The notes under the pieces were generated by a model that saw only the letters and a program-made list of their open reading frames with translations, was not told the origin of the DNA and did not search any database. Shown in pieces: positions 9,301 through 16,149 of a DNA stretch of 64,000 bases (position 1 is the stretch's first letter; each line of letters begins with the position of its first letter). The position numbers and the translations under genes were made by a program. The stretch is taken from positions 806,383 through 870,382 of the forward strand of contig NZ_JACIEH010000002.1 in the NCBI RefSeq assembly GCF_014196745.1, written 5' to 3'. This stretch comes from Sphingomonas kyeonggiensis (GTDB lineage: Bacteria; Pseudomonadota; Alphaproteobacteria; Sphingomonadales; Sphingomonadaceae).

Positions 9301-10671
9301 GTGACGGGCGACGCCAATCTCACCGCGAGCGGCGCGCTGGGCATCGGCAAGCTGCGCGCGGCCAACGCGGTGCTGAAGGGCGGCAGCGCGACGCTGGGCA
9401 CGCTGACCCTGGGCGGGCTGACCCTGACCGGCGGATCGGCGACGATCACCGACGCGACGGTGAGCGGAACCGCTTCGATCGACCTGAGCGGCGCGCTCGG
9501 CATCGACAAGCTGACCGCCGCCACCGCGACCCTGCTCGCGGGCGGCACCGCGACGCTCGGCAACATCACCGGCACCAGCGCGCTGACCGTACGAGCGGGG
9601 GACCTGGTGCTGAACGGCACGCTCAAGGCGCCGACCGTGACGGTGGGCAGCCGCGATGCCGCGGGCGGCCTGCGCCTCGGCGCCGCCGCCGATGCCGCGG
9701 GGCCGGGCCTGGGGCTGAGCGAGAGCGAGATCGCGAAGATCGACGCCGATCGCGCGGTGTTCGACGGGGGCAGCGGCGAAGTGCGGGTGGGCACGCTGAA
9801 GTTCGGCGCGCAGACCGGGCGCAGCCATGTCGACATCCTCACCACCGGCGACCTGAAGGTGGTCGGCGTGGTCGAAGGCGAGGGGGCCGGGCGGCTGTTC
9901 CGCTTCGGCGGCACGGCGACCGACAATACGCTGGCGAAGACGATCCAGATCCTCGCCACCGCCGATGCGGGCGGGCGGCTGTTCTTCGGCAATGCCGACC
10001 TCGAGCTGCGCGGCGCCAAGATCGCGCTCGGCCAGAGCGGGCTGCTCGACCTGTTGTTCGCCAATGGCGGCGCCTCGGCCGACCAGGCGGCGGGGCTGAT
10101 CGGCAATTCCAACTCGCCGCTCTACAGCGCGCTGGCCGGCGGATCGCCCTATGTGCAGGGCGAGGAGACCACGCTCACCGCCGGGCGGCTGACGGTGCGG
10201 TTCGACGACTTCGCGCTGTTCCAGAACACCGGCACCCGCGGGTTCAACACCGGCGTGGCGCTGGGCGGCAGCACGAGCGGCGGGGCGACGCTCAGCCTGA
10301 TCGGTCCGGGCGGCGGCAAGCGGACCGCCTTCGCGATGTTCGGCACGATCAACGGCATCGGCGGCACCTCCACCGCGGTGCTCGGCAACACGGTGATCAA
10401 TTCCACCGGCATCGACCTGGTCAATGCCCGGGTGAACGGCTGCGTGCTCGGCACCGCGGCCGGCTGCCTGACCACGACGATCTCCCAGCCGACCCTCAAC
10501 GTGTTCGACCCGGGCCGTCTGGTGGTGTTCCGGGCCGAGGCCGACTTCACCCTGCCGTTCGATCCGGTGATCGGCAGCAACAACGAGGCGCTGTTCGCCG
10601 GCGTCGGCTCGATCGCCGAGCCCGGCGAGCCGGGGATCGAGCCCCAGCCCATGCCCCAGGAGCAGAAGTGA
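3373..10671 (+). CDS. Filamentous-haemagglutinin-like TPS exoprotein (TpsA)
   Basis: 2,432 residues. ATG 3373 follows GAGGAG. An extended signal peptide of 38 residues ends TAARA|Q. The next 230 residues are the haemagglutination-activity (TPS) domain, with EWQRFNIAQGSSVTF, VLNRVTGG and the signature NPNGI at Asn135-Ile139. The remainder is Gly/Ala/Thr-rich, low in charge and highly repetitive, as expected of a long right-handed beta-helix. The C-terminal 120 residues differ: a Cys pair (NGCVLGTAAGC), DPGRLVVF, then a Pro/Glu tail (PGIEPQPMPQEQK). I see no Rhs, CdiA-CT or other toxin domain, so an adhesin or matrix role is likelier than contact-dependent toxin delivery. Its stop overlaps the CHAT gene start (GTGA). 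Confidence 0.92.
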   Translation: MTTNPGQARTARSSTLRALALSTALAGSMTLLPTAARAQNNTPANPGTITVGPGGSAPVFTGPTNGSSTNMNVDLRAQSTIIEWQRFNIAQGSSVTFGTGLAGDVAVLNRVTGGSLSTIAGALNSDANVSVFLVNPNGIMVSGTGSVSTGSFVASTRDISNSDFINGAYQFSGNGSSGITVNGSITTRGTGIGLILLGAQVVSNGTLDSGTQDVALVAADDVTLNFTPGSPLGIQITRGTNVSQAMQIVGGSIQGRNVYFAMATRGSATNSLLRIDGDVRAVAGDKGIVIVGGQSSIDPDIQATGINTNNDVGVTVGGSLTYTGSAANAGVHIGGTDTVTVAGTVSSGGDYKVRGPSVTLGKASTTLLQQAQGGVSITAYDGDITGLGSLTLIADRSGAGGRPLVLDADGDIDFGSGTTLNAGGSSLASAVNIFSGSRNGNVRLGDVSGLRIDGGLSGGALEGKLVRAANILGNGGDITLGNVTLADAATIEADDLTLTSLTAPGAVSLKAANALRAGSVRSTGGTVTMEASTLSGVPAGSRANVSATGTATIDVNGSALLGTVESIGDLVSVTAGSLDVSSVSAATGATLITNTGDARVGGISVSAGSASVNADDDAFVTGAVTVSGSYNVTGDAVTLAGTQAAGGAVTITGRSNGTIGNSGSLNLTANSDGVGAEALTLQGRMNLNSTSTLNGGSARQSAVVISTPANSDISLGNVNGASLAIAGGANLTGDLVLGNVDTTADLSFVSSQSISAGNLTSGGLVSLQAPVLVTGDIQAATSVALSGRQIDFGAINAASATLATTGTSGTRRLNGLSITTSGAVTLTSASGAITVDAITAGGGLGVTSAGTVSFNTVGVTGDATITTTGANDIGLTSLTATGAVSLTSGDDIAAGSVTSSGGTVTINAADDLTGVGGGRGALSAAGALAVTAGGDARLGTVSGNTVNVQAVTIDAGAVSGPAGITLNATGGTLDLAGLSTTAGNVSVTASGAVTVDGPVSITGDYVVNGRGVTLGGVQGATGAVDITASGAGNTISSLAGLQLTANSDGLGTEALTLHGGANLGADSLLRGGPGRQSQVVIDSSAAGNFRLGDVDAGGLVIAGGAPLSGSLTFGNVITTGAVTLVVDGGITGAGITSTGGAVSLSGAGGATVGTLSGSTVDVAMQGNVSIDSFTATAGAANLGSTGGIVTLKSGSATGDVRVQGLGAVSIADAITAGGDYRVRGASVALGVDNGNEIQSAGGTVDITATSGAITGGTGLTLRSGTGALILDGAGGIDFGAGVLQAGASGTGQLGLRAGNGQTIDLGDSVKVGTIGSVDAGHTAIAAALTHNGNLRFGTLDAVNAVDIRLTSGNLIGTALNGAGTVAIDTGSGGIDLGTLHGTTLTVNGGALTGGSWTASGNAVLTGGTIALVTFDSTGGAASATTSAGTLSIDTAHAATDLTLTANGGGDLSVGTASAAGNVTLVALGGDILTDSATAGATLTLKSGGDILGRSGANPGLSGTDVVLEVVGNLTTGSITSPGGLSITSGSMNIGSVSAGTALSLTASNGAMTLGSASAGTAISLTASGAIDVGTLTSGAGATLGAGGALSVHQLTAPGAVTATAGGALTLDTVQAASLATHAASATLGTLTLGTLALTGGSASITDATVSGAVTSDLTGALDIGTLGAADVTLKAGSVRADSLTAGTLGVTAGSIDLTDAVVTGTATLTASGALDVDTLKAGSAVLQAGNATLGTLTLGTLTLTGGSASIANATVTGATSADLTGALAIDTLTGAGVTLKAGGITANTLTASGVTTLTGGTGGVDLGQLKGTGAITIGSAGNVSVDGWQAPAGLTITATNDVALGTGTASALTVTGRGITVTDATIAGAATLTASGALNVQALRGGNLAFRAASITADGLTATGTASLTSTTGTIDLGTLSGAGAITLGSADGVVIDSWQAPAGMTITAANAVNLGTGTASALTVTAGSIQLADGNVTGDANLTASGALGIGKLRAANAVLKGGSATLGTLTLGGLTLTGGSATITDATVSGTASIDLSGALGIDKLTAATATLLAGGTATLGNITGTSALTVRAGDLVLNGTLKAPTVTVGSRDAAGGLRLGAAADAAGPGLGLSESEIAKIDADRAVFDGGSGEVRVGTLKFGAQTGRSHVDILTTGDLKVVGVVEGEGAGRLFRFGGTATDNTLAKTIQILATADAGGRLFFGNADLELRGAKIALGQSGLLDLLFANGGASADQAAGLIGNSNSPLYSALAGGSPYVQGEETTLTAGRLTVRFDDFALFQNTGTRGFNTGVALGGSTSGGATLSLIGPGGGKRTAFAMFGTINGIGGTSTAVLGNTVINSTGIDLVNARVNGCVLGTAAGCLTTTISQPTLNVFDPGRLVVFRAEADFTLPFDPVIGSNNEALFAGVGSIAEPGEPGIEPQPMPQEQK
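4411..7320 (+). repeat. Four diverged copies of a ~100-120-residue module in the TpsA beta-helix
   Basis: Copies begin near 4411 (SGGDYKVRGPSVTLG), 5251 (SGSYNVTGDAVTLA), 6373 (ITGDYVVNGRGVTLG) and 7018 (AGGDYRVRGASVALG). Each continues with a GxLTLxA/LTANSDG stretch, an LxLxGxxxL segment, and the first three with an LGDV/LGNV plus IxGG ending. They are in frame and diverged, pointing to old internal duplication. Confidence 0.75.
8251..9546 (+). repeat. Three copies of a ~50-residue module plus two WQAP modules in the TpsA C-terminal half
   Basis: In-frame copies start at 8251 (LGTLTLGTLALTGGSASIT), 8569 (LGTLTLGTLTLTGGSASIA) and 9394 (LGTLTLGGLTLTGGSATIT). A second pair starts at 8824 and 9157 and shares the core DGWQAPAGLTIT / DSWQAPAGMTIT followed by GTGTASALTVT. 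The nucleotide identity is high, so this tract could recombine or be misassembled from short reads. Confidence 0.8.
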
Positions 10672-13600
10672 CGATGCGCATGCCCCATGCCCGCACCCGG
10701 CTGGCCGCCACCACCGCGATCCTCGCGATGCTCGCCGGATGCGCGTCCGAAGGTGGGCGACCGCGGACCCAGCTCGACAGCCTGAGCCTGGGCCGCAACA
10801 CCGCCGACGAGCCCTGCGTCGCCAGCCGCACCTGGCGTGACGCGGGCGCCAAGGACCTGTTCGACAGCGCCTATCTGATCACCTGCCGCAACGTCACCGC
10901 CAGCCGGCCGCTCGGCGCGATGCGGGTGGTGCGCGACACCCCCGATGCGCTCAAGGCGGTCGATGCGCTGTTCGATTGCGGCGCCGAGGCGGACGTGACG
11001 ATCGCCGGGGCGCCGGCCCGGGCGCGACGCTGCACCGACAAGACGCTGGGCATCGAGACCGTGCGCGTGGACGTGCCGATGGGCCGCGACCGGCTGATCG
11101 CCAATGCCACGCCTTCGCTGCTCGGCCAGCTCGAGGAAGGCGTCGGCATGCTCACCGGCCGCCGCAAGCTCGACGGCGATCCCCGGCGCGACGTGAAGGC
11201 GACGATCGACCTTGCCGCGCTCCCCGCCGGCCCGGACACCGCGCCCGTCGTCGCGGATAGCGGCGGTGAGGCGTTCGACGCCGCCGCCTCGCTGCGCCAG
11301 GGCATCCAGCTCAACCACAATGGCCGCTATGCCGAGGCCTCGCGCCTGCTCAACGACGCGATCAGCCGGCTGCCCCAGGGCAGCGATCCGGCCACGCGCA
11401 CCGAGCTGCTGCTCGAGGCCGGGCTCGCCGATTCCAACGTGTCGTTCAACGACAGCGCCCAGCAGCGCTTCTCCCAGGCCGATGCGCTGATCGGGCAGAG
11501 CGAGGGCGAGCGCGCCGCCTATCTGCAGCGCAAGCGCGACGCCTATGTCGCGCTCGACCAGCTCAACCGCCGCCAGTTCGCCGCGGCGCTGACCACGCTC
11601 GACCGGCTCGTCTCGGTCGAGGCGCGGGCCGACCAGCCGCTGATGGACGTCTCGACGATCCGCCAGCTCAACCAGTCGCGCCCCGGCAAGGTGAGCAATG
11701 CGGTGGCGGTGCCGGATACCCGCCAGCTCTCGCAGCTGGTGATCGATGCCCAGGCCAATTGGGCGCGCAGCGTCGCGCTGCTCGCGCTCGGCCAGGACGA
11801 CCGCGCCACTGCCGCACTCGACGCCTCGACCCGTGCCTATCGCGCGCTGCTCGGCGAGCCGATCGATCCGACCCAGTCGCTCTGGCTCGGCGCGCGCATC
11901 GAGCGCCAGCGCGGCCGTCTCGCCGCACGGCGCAAGGACTGGCCGGTGGCGCTCGCTTCGTTCGACCGGGCGCTGCAATATCTCCGCCGCAGCGCGGTCG
12001 GCTCGCTCGGCACCGGTAGCGAGCCGGCGATCGCCGAGGCGCAGCTCGAGCGCGCCGGGGTGCTAGCGCGCAGCGGGGCCTCGGCCGCGCAGATCCGCCA
12101 GGAATATGCCGTCGCGGTCGATGCGCTGGTCGCGTCGAACAGCACGGGCAGCATCCTGCCGACGGGGCTGGAGAACTATCTCGACGTGCTGGTCGCCGAG
12201 GCGAAGGCCAAGCCGCGCGCGGACACCTATGAGCTGTTCTTCCGCGCCGTGCAGTCGGGCGGGCAGCCGGGCGTGGCGCGCCAGCTCAACCAGCTGCAGA
12301 ACGTCGTCTCCGCCGATCCCGAGCTGGCCGATCTGGTCCGCAGCCGCGCCTCGCTCGAGCGCGAGATCACCCGGCTGCGCTATGCCATTGCCGACAAGGC
12401 GGCGGCACCGGGCGAGACGATCGGCGATCTCAACGATCAGCGCCAGCGCGCCGAGGGGCAGCTGCTGGTGGTCAACGACCAGCTCTCGCGCAACCAGCGC
12501 TTCCGGGCGGTCGACGACACGCCGGCGACCGTTGCCGCGATCCGCGAGGCGCTGCGCCCGGGCGAGGGCTATCTGAAGCTCTACCAGCTCAGCAACCGCG
12601 TCTACGGTATCTACATCACGCAGCAACAGACCTTCATCTATCCGGTCGTCGCTAGCGCCAAGGAACGCGCCGAGCTGGACGGACTGGCGGACACTGTGCG
12701 CCGCTCGATCGACGGGCGCCTCGTCGACGGGCAGCTGGTGCCGTACGACGCGGGCGGTGCGCACGTGCTGTTCCGCCTGATCGCGGGCCCGGCGCGCGAG
12801 GCGATGCTCAAGACCGGCTCGCTGGTGGTCGATCCGGCCGGGCCGCTGACCATGCTGCCGATCGGCGCGCTGGTGACCGATTATGATCCCAAGGTCGTCC
12901 ACGAGGATCCGTTCGACTTCTCGCAGACCGCGTTCCTCGCCGCGAAGACGACGATCTCGACCGCGCTGTCGCCGCGCTCGTTCCTCGTTTCGCGCGGGCT
13001 GCCGCAATCGACCGCGCGGCATGCGCTGCTCGGCTTCGGCGCACACATCCCGCCGGTGCAGAATGCCAGCGTCAACCGGATGGTCGATGTCGGCTTCGGC
13101 TGCACCGTCGGCTACAACCAGCTCGCCTCGATCTCGCGCGGCTTCGCGCCGATCGACAAGAGCGAGCTGGTCACTGCGGCCCAGGCGCTGGGCGATCCGG
13201 ACGCGCCTCTGGTCACCGCTGCCGCCTTCACCGACACGGCGATCGAGCAGCGCGGCGACCTGGCCGATTACCAGGTGATCCACTTCGCCACCCACGGCCT
13301 GCAGGAAGGGCAATGGGGCTGCAACAAGTCGCCGCCGGCGCTCGTCACCTCGTTCGGCGATGCAGGGTCGGACGGGCTGCTGAGCTTCTCGGAGATCGCC
13401 CAGCTCCACTTCAACGCCAATCTCGTCGTGCTTTCCGCCTGCGACACCATCAGCGGCGTGCGCGACCAGAGCCTGGCGCGTGCATCGGGCCAGGAGGAAT
13501 CGGGGACCACCCTTGAAGGCCTCGTCCGCGCCTTCCTCGCCGCCAATGCGCGGTCGGTTATGGCGACCTATTGGCAGGTCTCGGCCGAGCAGGAATCGCA

Positions 13601-13796
13601 GGACCTGATGCGCACCTTCTACGGCGCGGCACGCACCCAGACGATCGGCCAGGCGCTGCGGAGCGCGCAGCAGAGCCTGATGCGCGACCCGAAATACTCG
13701 CATCCCTTCTACTGGGCGCCCTATTTCATCGTCGGCGACAGCACCAAGATGATGCTGTCGGCCGGCCCCAAGGCACCCGTGGTGGCTCGCCGCTGA
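10668..13796 (+). CDS. TPR-CHAT caspase-like lipoprotein of the TPS operon
   Basis: 1,042 residues. GTG 10668 overlaps the TpsA stop by 4 bases and has AGGAG 5 bases upstream; ATG 10674 is the alternative. A signal peptide ends in a perfect lipobox, LAGC, with Cys25. The middle (about 200-520) is helical and TPR-like. The C-terminal ~350 residues are a CHAT domain (caspase HetF associated with TPRs): VIHFATHG places catalytic His876, and VVLSACDT places catalytic Cys925, followed by GLVRAFLAANARSVMATYW and a final PFYWAPYFIVG. CHAT domains are cysteine proteases of the caspase/gingipain clan. The lipobox puts this one outside the cytoplasm, where it could process or gate the exported TpsA protein; that substrate is inferred from the operon only. 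Confidence 0.9.
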   Translation: MTMRMPHARTRLAATTAILAMLAGCASEGGRPRTQLDSLSLGRNTADEPCVASRTWRDAGAKDLFDSAYLITCRNVTASRPLGAMRVVRDTPDALKAVDALFDCGAEADVTIAGAPARARRCTDKTLGIETVRVDVPMGRDRLIANATPSLLGQLEEGVGMLTGRRKLDGDPRRDVKATIDLAALPAGPDTAPVVADSGGEAFDAAASLRQGIQLNHNGRYAEASRLLNDAISRLPQGSDPATRTELLLEAGLADSNVSFNDSAQQRFSQADALIGQSEGERAAYLQRKRDAYVALDQLNRRQFAAALTTLDRLVSVEARADQPLMDVSTIRQLNQSRPGKVSNAVAVPDTRQLSQLVIDAQANWARSVALLALGQDDRATAALDASTRAYRALLGEPIDPTQSLWLGARIERQRGRLAARRKDWPVALASFDRALQYLRRSAVGSLGTGSEPAIAEAQLERAGVLARSGASAAQIRQEYAVAVDALVASNSTGSILPTGLENYLDVLVAEAKAKPRADTYELFFRAVQSGGQPGVARQLNQLQNVVSADPELADLVRSRASLEREITRLRYAIADKAAAPGETIGDLNDQRQRAEGQLLVVNDQLSRNQRFRAVDDTPATVAAIREALRPGEGYLKLYQLSNRVYGIYITQQQTFIYPVVASAKERAELDGLADTVRRSIDGRLVDGQLVPYDAGGAHVLFRLIAGPAREAMLKTGSLVVDPAGPLTMLPIGALVTDYDPKVVHEDPFDFSQTAFLAAKTTISTALSPRSFLVSRGLPQSTARHALLGFGAHIPPVQNASVNRMVDVGFGCTVGYNQLASISRGFAPIDKSELVTAAQALGDPDAPLVTAAAFTDTAIEQRGDLADYQVIHFATHGLQEGQWGCNKSPPALVTSFGDAGSDGLLSFSEIAQLHFNANLVVLSACDTISGVRDQSLARASGQEESGTTLEGLVRAFLAANARSVMATYWQVSAEQESQDLMRTFYGAARTQTIGQALRSAQQSLMRDPKYSHPFYWAPYFIVGDSTKMMLSAGPKAPVVARR

Positions 13797-14650
13797 TGGC
13801 CGGACCCGGCACCGGCATGCGCGAACAGATTGCGGCGGCGGGATCGCTGGTGGCGGGGCTCGGCCTGATGGCCGCGATCCTGCTCGCCGGCCCTGGCCTG
13901 GTCGCGCCGATCGTGCCGGCGGGCTGGTCGCAAGCCGGGCAGGAGACCGCGTTCGTCCTCCTGCTCTACGGCGCGATGGTCGTCGTCGCGCTGGCTGCCG
14001 GTGCGGTGCTGCACCACAAGGTCGTGGCGCTCGGCATCAGCCCGGGCTGGCGGTTCGCCGCCGGGTTGAGCCTTGGCCTGCTCGGCATCTGCCTGGCCAC
14101 TACCTTCGCGACGATCGCGGGCGGACTGCGCTTCGGCGAAGGTGGCGGCGGCGCGACCGTGCTGCTCCTCGGGCTGGTGCTGGTGTTCTTCCAGGCCGCT
14201 GCCGAGGAACTCTATTTCCGCGGCTGGATCCAGCCGGTGCTGGCGCGTGCCTGGGGCGTGCTGCCGGCGATCGGGGTGACCGCGCTGGGGTTCGCCGCGC
14301 TCCATATGCTGGGTGCCGCCGTCGCGCCGCTTTCCTTCCTCAACCTGCTGCTCGGCGGGCTGTTCTTCGGCACCCTCGCCGCGCAGGGCGGGGGACTTGC
14401 CGGCGCGATCGGCGCGCATTTCGCCTGGAACGGCACCGAGCAGCTGGTGCTCGGGCTAGATCCCAATCCCGGTATCGGCAGCTTCGGTAGCCTGTTCGAT
14501 CTCGACCTGGCCGGCCCTGCCGCCTGGGGCGGATCGGCCGAGGGGCTCAACGCCAGCCTGGCGATGGCGATGGCGCTGGTCGTCGTGCTGGTCCCGCTCG
14601 CGATGCTGGCGCGCACCGCCGCGCCTGCGCCCGCGGTCAGTTCGAGGTAG
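13796..14650 (+). CDS. CPBP (Rce1/Abi-type) intramembrane glutamic protease
   Basis: 284 residues. ATG 13796 shares its A with the CHAT stop (TGATG), so translation is probably coupled; the same frame is open upstream inside the CHAT gene but only as a shadow. Several membrane helices are evident. The three CPBP motifs are present: EELYFRG (Glu137-Glu138, Arg142), a His in ALHMLG (His170), and HFAWN (His208, Asn212). In this family Glu and His residues form an intramembrane protease site. It is the fourth gene of the TPS operon and could act on a membrane or lipoprotein component, but no substrate is visible. The 3' end overlaps the convergent M23 gene by 14 bases. Confidence 0.88.
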   Translation: MAGPGTGMREQIAAAGSLVAGLGLMAAILLAGPGLVAPIVPAGWSQAGQETAFVLLLYGAMVVVALAAGAVLHHKVVALGISPGWRFAAGLSLGLLGICLATTFATIAGGLRFGEGGGGATVLLLGLVLVFFQAAAEELYFRGWIQPVLARAWGVLPAIGVTALGFAALHMLGAAVAPLSFLNLLLGGLFFGTLAAQGGGLAGAIGAHFAWNGTEQLVLGLDPNPGIGSFGSLFDLDLAGPAAWGGSAEGLNASLAMAMALVVVLVPLAMLARTAAPAPAVSSR

Positions 14651-16034
14651 CGGCGCGTTGCTGGTCGATCCGATCCCGTTCCTTGCGGAAAGCCGCGAGC
14701 GCCTTGCCGGACAGGGATTGGCCGGTGCCGGTCGGGATCGTCATGGGATCGACCGGCTGGCCGTCGATATGGACTTCGTAGTGCAGGTGCGGCCCGGTGG
14801 AGCGGCCGGTGGTGCCGACCTCGCCGATCTGCTGGCCCTGCGAGACGTGCGCGCCGGCGGTGACGCCGGGCAGGATGCGGTTCATGTGCAGGTACAGCGT
14901 CTCCCAGCCATTGTCGTGGCGCAGGCGGACGAAATTGCCGTTGGCGCCCTTGGGGCCGGAGAACTCCACCACGGCGCTGCCCGAGGCGAAGATCGGCGTG
15001 CCGGTGGGCGCGGCGAAATCGGTGCCGCGGTGCATCTTCTGGTAGCCCAGGATCGGATGCTCGCGCATGCCGAAGCGCGAGGTGATGCGGGCGGAATCGA
15101 CGGGCGTGCGCATCAGCGAGCGGATGGTGCTGAGGCCGTTGCCGTCGAACCAGCCGGCCTCGCGCTCGCCGGGCGGGGTGAAGCGGTAGAGCGCACGCGA
15201 CTTGGCCGCGGTGCGCAGCGAGACATAGACCAGCCGCGGCACGCCCACCGCCTCGCCGGCGGGGTTGTAGGCCTGTTCGAACCCGGCCTCGAAGATGTCG
15301 CCGGGCGCCACTTCGCGCTGCATGTCGAAATCGAAGCTGAAGGCGTTGGCGAAGTCGCTGATCAGGCTGTCGGTCACGCCCGCCGCGACGGCCGAGCTGT
15401 AGAAGCTGTTGCTGTCCAGCTCGCCGCGCACGACGGTGACCCGGGTCTTGAGCGCGGCGGTGAGCTTCTTCGCGTCGAAGCTGCCGTCCGCGGCGCGGCG
15501 CAGGACCAGGCCCGCGCCATCGGCCCGGGTCGCCTCCAGCGAATCCAGCTGTGCCGCACCGGGCTCGCCGTGCAGGTCGAAGATCAGCCGGATTTCGCCG
15601 GGGGCGGTGCCGAGCGCCTCGCGCGCGTGGCGGGCGGCTTGGCTCGCCTCGGCCGGAACGATGCCGCCGGAGCGCAGCGTGTCCTCGATCTCTGCCGGGC
15701 CGGCGAGGACGAGGGTGCGCCGGCTCGACGTGGCGAGCGGCTGGGCGGGCAGGGCCGCGCTCGCCTCGGCCTTGGGCGGTGCGATCTGGGTGCTGCGATT
15801 GGCGAAGGCGATCACCGCCCCGGCCAGCGCCAGCGCCGCGCCGGTGCCGAGCGCGATGCCATAGCGGCGGAGGTTCGGGTCGATCGGCGCGCGCGGGGGC
15901 CGTGGCGGCGCGGGGGGCGGAGTGGGGCCATTGCCCCAGCTGCGCACGTCGAACGACGCGTCCTGCGCGGCGGCGACCGGCCTGCCGGAGCCCCAGGTCC
16001 TCGGGTCGAACGAAGGCTCGTCACGATCCTGCAT
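14637..16034 (-). CDS. Membrane-anchored M23 peptidoglycan endopeptidase
   Basis: 465 residues. The N-terminal cytoplasmic part carries a repeated peptide, SFDPRTWGSG and SFDVRSWGNG (residues 8-36), then a Pro-rich stretch. One membrane helix lies at about 58-79 (GIALGTGAALALAGAVIAF). A periplasmic region follows, and the C-terminal M23 (LytM-type) zinc endopeptidase domain has HRGTD (His335, Asp339) and HLH (His416, His418), all metal or catalytic positions intact. It should cut peptide cross-links in peptidoglycan. It is divergent from tssK with a 115-base gap, so it could open the wall for T6SS assembly, as other dedicated hydrolases do; a general cell-wall role is equally possible. Confidence 0.9.
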   Translation of the reverse strand: MQDRDEPSFDPRTWGSGRPVAAAQDASFDVRSWGNGPTPPPAPPRPPRAPIDPNLRRYGIALGTGAALALAGAVIAFANRSTQIAPPKAEASAALPAQPLATSSRRTLVLAGPAEIEDTLRSGGIVPAEASQAARHAREALGTAPGEIRLIFDLHGEPGAAQLDSLEATRADGAGLVLRRAADGSFDAKKLTAALKTRVTVVRGELDSNSFYSSAVAAGVTDSLISDFANAFSFDFDMQREVAPGDIFEAGFEQAYNPAGEAVGVPRLVYVSLRTAAKSRALYRFTPPGEREAGWFDGNGLSTIRSLMRTPVDSARITSRFGMREHPILGYQKMHRGTDFAAPTGTPIFASGSAVVEFSGPKGANGNFVRLRHDNGWETLYLHMNRILPGVTAGAHVSQGQQIGEVGTTGRSTGPHLHYEVHIDGQPVDPMTIPTGTGQSLSGKALAAFRKERDRIDQQRAATSN

Positions 16035-16149
16035 CTACGCGCCCTGTCTCACGCGCGGGCGCCGCTGCCCGCAGGGGCACCAGATAACCTTGCTTTATGG
16101 GAATCGGAAGCTGTGCTTAAACAAAGCCCTCTGCTCGAAGGAGTGGGAT
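16035..16149. promoter_or_regulatory. Divergent intergenic region between the M23 gene and tssK
   Basis: 115 bases that must hold the start signals for both genes. An inverted repeat GCGGGC (16055-16060) / GCCCGC (16067-16072) is present. A weak possible promoter toward tssK is TTGCTT (16090-16095) with TGCTTA (16114-16119). The AAGGAG ribosome site of tssK is at 16138-16143. Confidence 0.35.

Noticed and set aside
3538..9828. A 2,096-codon open frame on the minus strand across the TPS exoprotein gene
   Set aside because: It mirrors the repetitive GC-rich TpsA gene; its translation is Arg/Ala/Gly-rich low-complexity sequence with no domain, signal or ribosome site. The plus-strand gene has a signal peptide and the NPNGI domain.
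7029..10112. A second long minus-strand frame (1,027 codons) in the same gene
   Set aside because: Pro/Ser/Ala-rich shadow of the TpsA repeats, with no family match.
3373..10671. TpsA as a CdiA-type contact-dependent inhibition toxin
   Set aside because: No VENN-type or other pretoxin motif, no toxin domain at the C-terminus, and no immunity-like gene follows; the next genes are proteases.
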